From assembly GCA_026225155.1 (NCBI GenBank), contig JAMFSG010000431.1, forward strand, positions 1 to 7,048: DNA of 7,048 bases, given 5' to 3'. Under the pieces are notes generated by a model, which saw nothing but the letters and a program-made list of their open reading frames with translations, was not told the origin of the DNA and searched no databases. The stretch is from Verrucomicrobiota bacterium (GTDB lineage Bacteria > Verrucomicrobiota > Verrucomicrobiia > Limisphaerales > UBA11358). Shown here piece by piece: positions 5,356 through 7,048 of the stretch. The position numbers were made by a program, and so were the translations under genes. Within the stretch, counting starts at the first letter, position 1. The number at the start of each line of letters is the position of its first letter.

Positions 5356-7048
5356 TTATTTTTTTGATTGCGATATCGGCTTCAAGGTTGAAGTCGGCAC
5401 GGGCGCGGCGTTGATACGCGTCAACCTGGTTTGCAAGACACCGGCCAGCGTGCTGACGGTCATGTAAAGCGCCATACCGGACGAATAATTATACAGGAAC
5501 AGCAAAAACATCAGCGGCATGTAGCGCATCATTTTTTGCTGCGATGCGTCCATGCCGGGCGATGCCGGTTGCAAATGCGCCTGCCAAACCATCGTGCCGA
5601 CCATCAGCAGCGGCAATAAGTTGAACGGAAAATTGATGCCGGGAATCATGAAAACCGTGTCCGGCTTCGTCAAATCTGCGACCCACAACCAATGTGCGCC
5701 GCGCAGTTCGATCGCGCAGCGGATCATCGCGAGAAAGCCGAAGAACACCGGCATTTGGACCAACATCGGCAGACAACCGCTCATCGGATTGACTTTGTTT
5801 TTCTTCCAAAGCTCCATCTGCTTCTGCGTGAATTTCTGCTGGTCATCCTTATATTTTTCCTTGAGCGCTTTTACTTCCGGCGCGAGCGCCTGCATTTTTT
5901 TGGCCGAGCGCAGACTGATCGCCGTCAAGGGCCAGAAGATCACGCGCATCAAGATTGTGATCACCACGATCGTCCAGCCGTAGCTGATTTTCAACGTGTC
6001 ATGCAGCCAGTTCATCCCCGAAAGCAGCAGCTTCGCGAAGAAAGTTCCGATGCCCCAAAAACCCGAATAACCCGTGCCGAAATTCATCGCCAGCTCCGCG
6101 TGATTTTGGAATTGATCACCGATGACCGATAGCGTGCGAAATTCCTTCGGCCCGGCGAACAAGGTGATTTGCCGCGTCGCCGTCGAATTCGCCGTCAATG
6201 TCTGCGCCGGATAAACCAGCGCCGTTTGGATTCCGCGCGGCAGAACCGGATTTTGCTGCGCGTCCACAAATTGCGGCAGCGTGATCGGCAGCGCGAAAAC
6301 TGCCTGCGCCGGCGCATTCGTCGGCGTCATCGCCAGCAGTGCGAAAAACTGATTATGCGCCGCCGCCCAAAAAACGTCGCCGTTGCCCGCGTGAAAATCC
6401 GGCGTCGGTTTGCGCGGGATGATGCCGAACGTGCTCGTGTTTGTGCTGAAATAAGTCACCGGCGTGTCAATGTAAGTTTTGCCGTCGCTCCACATCGAGC
6501 CGAGATACATTCCATTGTCGTCCACGTCCATCGGCGTCGCCGTGCCGACGACATATTCCTGCGCGGGCAATGCAAGCGGCTTGTCGGAATTATTTTTCCA
6601 GCTCACGCTCGCATCCACGAGATAGTTGGAACTCAAACGAAATTCCTTCGTGAGAATCAAGCCATCAGCAAAATCTTTTTCCGCGCGGACGCTGTCGCCG
6701 CCGGTTTGCGTCAAAATGAAATTGCCATCGCCGACAAAACTCGGATCGCCCAGCACCGCCAAAACGGGCACCGCCGCGTGCGTGTTCAAAGTCGCCACGC
6801 CGTTGCTCGCACTTTCATTTTCCCTCCGCCAGCGCGCGGAAATCGTTTCAGGATATTTCAGCAATTCGATTTCTTTCAAACCGCCGCCGCGCGAAGTGAA
6901 CGTGTAACGCGCCGTCGCATTCGTCAGCACCACAGTTTGCTCCGGCAAGCTGGTGTCAAAAGCGGGAATGCTCGTGGCCGATGTCGTCGAAGCAAAATCG
7001 GTGACTTTTGAATTGGTTGACGCCGCTGCACGCTGCGCGATAACGACT
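5356..7048 (-). CDS. yidC: Membrane protein insertase YidC, N-terminus beyond the window
   Basis: Inner-membrane insertase/chaperone that inserts and folds membrane proteins alone or with SecYEG. The frame is open to the window end (no start seen; TTG at 6948 is internal), leaving 563 residues. Numbering from the edge: a Ser/Thr/Ala-rich linker (1-33), the periplasmic beta-rich P1 domain (about 34-320), an amphipathic helix near 330-350, then the conserved core. Core helices lie at about 351-377, 427-448, 466-492 and 506-539, the last being two helices. Arg368 in ILMRVIFWPLT is the conserved hydrophilic-groove arginine. The cytoplasmic coiled-coil loop includes LRSAKKMQALAPEVKALKEKYKDD and WKKNKVNPMSGCLPMLVQMP (413-432). 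The P1 domain marks the Gram-negative type. TM1 is off the window, and the C-terminal tail is short and basic. It lies 4 nt upstream of jag, the widespread rpmH-rnpA-yidD-yidC-jag order. Confidence 0.96.
   Translation of the reverse strand, partial: VVIAQRAAASTNSKVTDFASTTSATSIPAFDTSLPEQTVVLTNATARYTFTSRGGGLKEIELLKYPETISARWRRENESASNGVATLNTHAAVPVLAVLGDPSFVGDGNFILTQTGGDSVRAEKDFADGLILTKEFRLSSNYLVDASVSWKNNSDKPLALPAQEYVVGTATPMDVDDNGMYLGSMWSDGKTYIDTPVTYFSTNTSTFGIIPRKPTPDFHAGNGDVFWAAAHNQFFALLAMTPTNAPAQAVFALPITLPQFVDAQQNPVLPRGIQTALVYPAQTLTANSTATRQITLFAGPKEFRTLSVIGDQFQNHAELAMNFGTGYSGFWGIGTFFAKLLLSGMNWLHDTLKISYGWTIVVITILMRVIFWPLTAISLRSAKKMQALAPEVKALKEKYKDDQQKFTQKQMELWKKNKVNPMSGCLPMLVQMPVFFGFLAMIRCAIELRGAHWLWVADLTKPDTVFMIPGINFPFNLLPLLMVGTMVWQAHLQPASPGMDASQQKMMRYMPLMFLLFLYNYSSGMALYMTVSTLAGVLQTRLTRINAAPVPTSTLKPISQSKK

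Noticed and set aside
6169..7011. 280-codon open frame on the + strand opposite yidC
   Set aside because: Extremely Arg-rich product antisense to the YidC periplasmic domain; no motif, no plausible start context.

Overview
The window looks like chromosomal DNA from a Gram-negative bacterium, most probably a verrucomicrobial (Limisphaerales/Pedosphaera-like) lineage. This assignment is an inference. It rests on a YidC with a large periplasmic domain next to a Jag/KhpB protein, a lipoprotein with a classical lipobox, AT-rich leaders with almost no Shine-Dalgarno sequences, and intergenic palindromes of a kind I associate with that group. All gene calls come from reading motifs; no database search was run.

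Region 1 (1-2905, + strand) is a sugar-acid catabolic cluster. It holds the 3' part of an Ldh_2-type malate/L-lactate dehydrogenase family oxidoreductase, a PfkB-family kinase best read as 2-keto-3-deoxygluconate (KDG) kinase, and an SDR oxidoreductase best read as D-mannonate oxidoreductase (fructuronate reductase). It ends at a strong hairpin-plus-T-tract terminator (2869-2905). A palindromic repeat-like element fills the gap between the first two genes.

Region 2 (2914-4254, - strand) is an MFS transporter of the anion:cation symporter type, close to hexuronate transporters (ExuT-like), convergent with the catabolic genes. Together these genes suggest uptake of a hexuronate, reduction of a keto-uronate to mannonate, and phosphorylation of the resulting KDG. 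Mannonate dehydratase (UxuA), uronate isomerase (UxaC) and KDPG aldolase (Eda) are not in the window. The Ldh-family enzyme has no clear place in the route.

Region 3 (4255-4898) starts with a short divergent promoter region and a small outer-envelope lipoprotein of unknown function on the + strand. It then has a bidirectional-looking terminator and an 18-bp perfect inverted repeat enclosing a 38-nt spacer.

Region 4 (4899-7048, - strand) is the conserved yidC-jag pair, separated by 4 nt. YidC is cut off at its N-terminus by the window edge. The usual upstream neighbours (rpmH, rnpA, yidD) would lie beyond 7048.

I found no CRISPR array, tRNA, rRNA, transposase or defence system, and nothing that convincingly forms a previously undescribed system. 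The least explained items are the two intergenic palindromes, the unplaced Ldh-family enzyme and the orphan lipoprotein.
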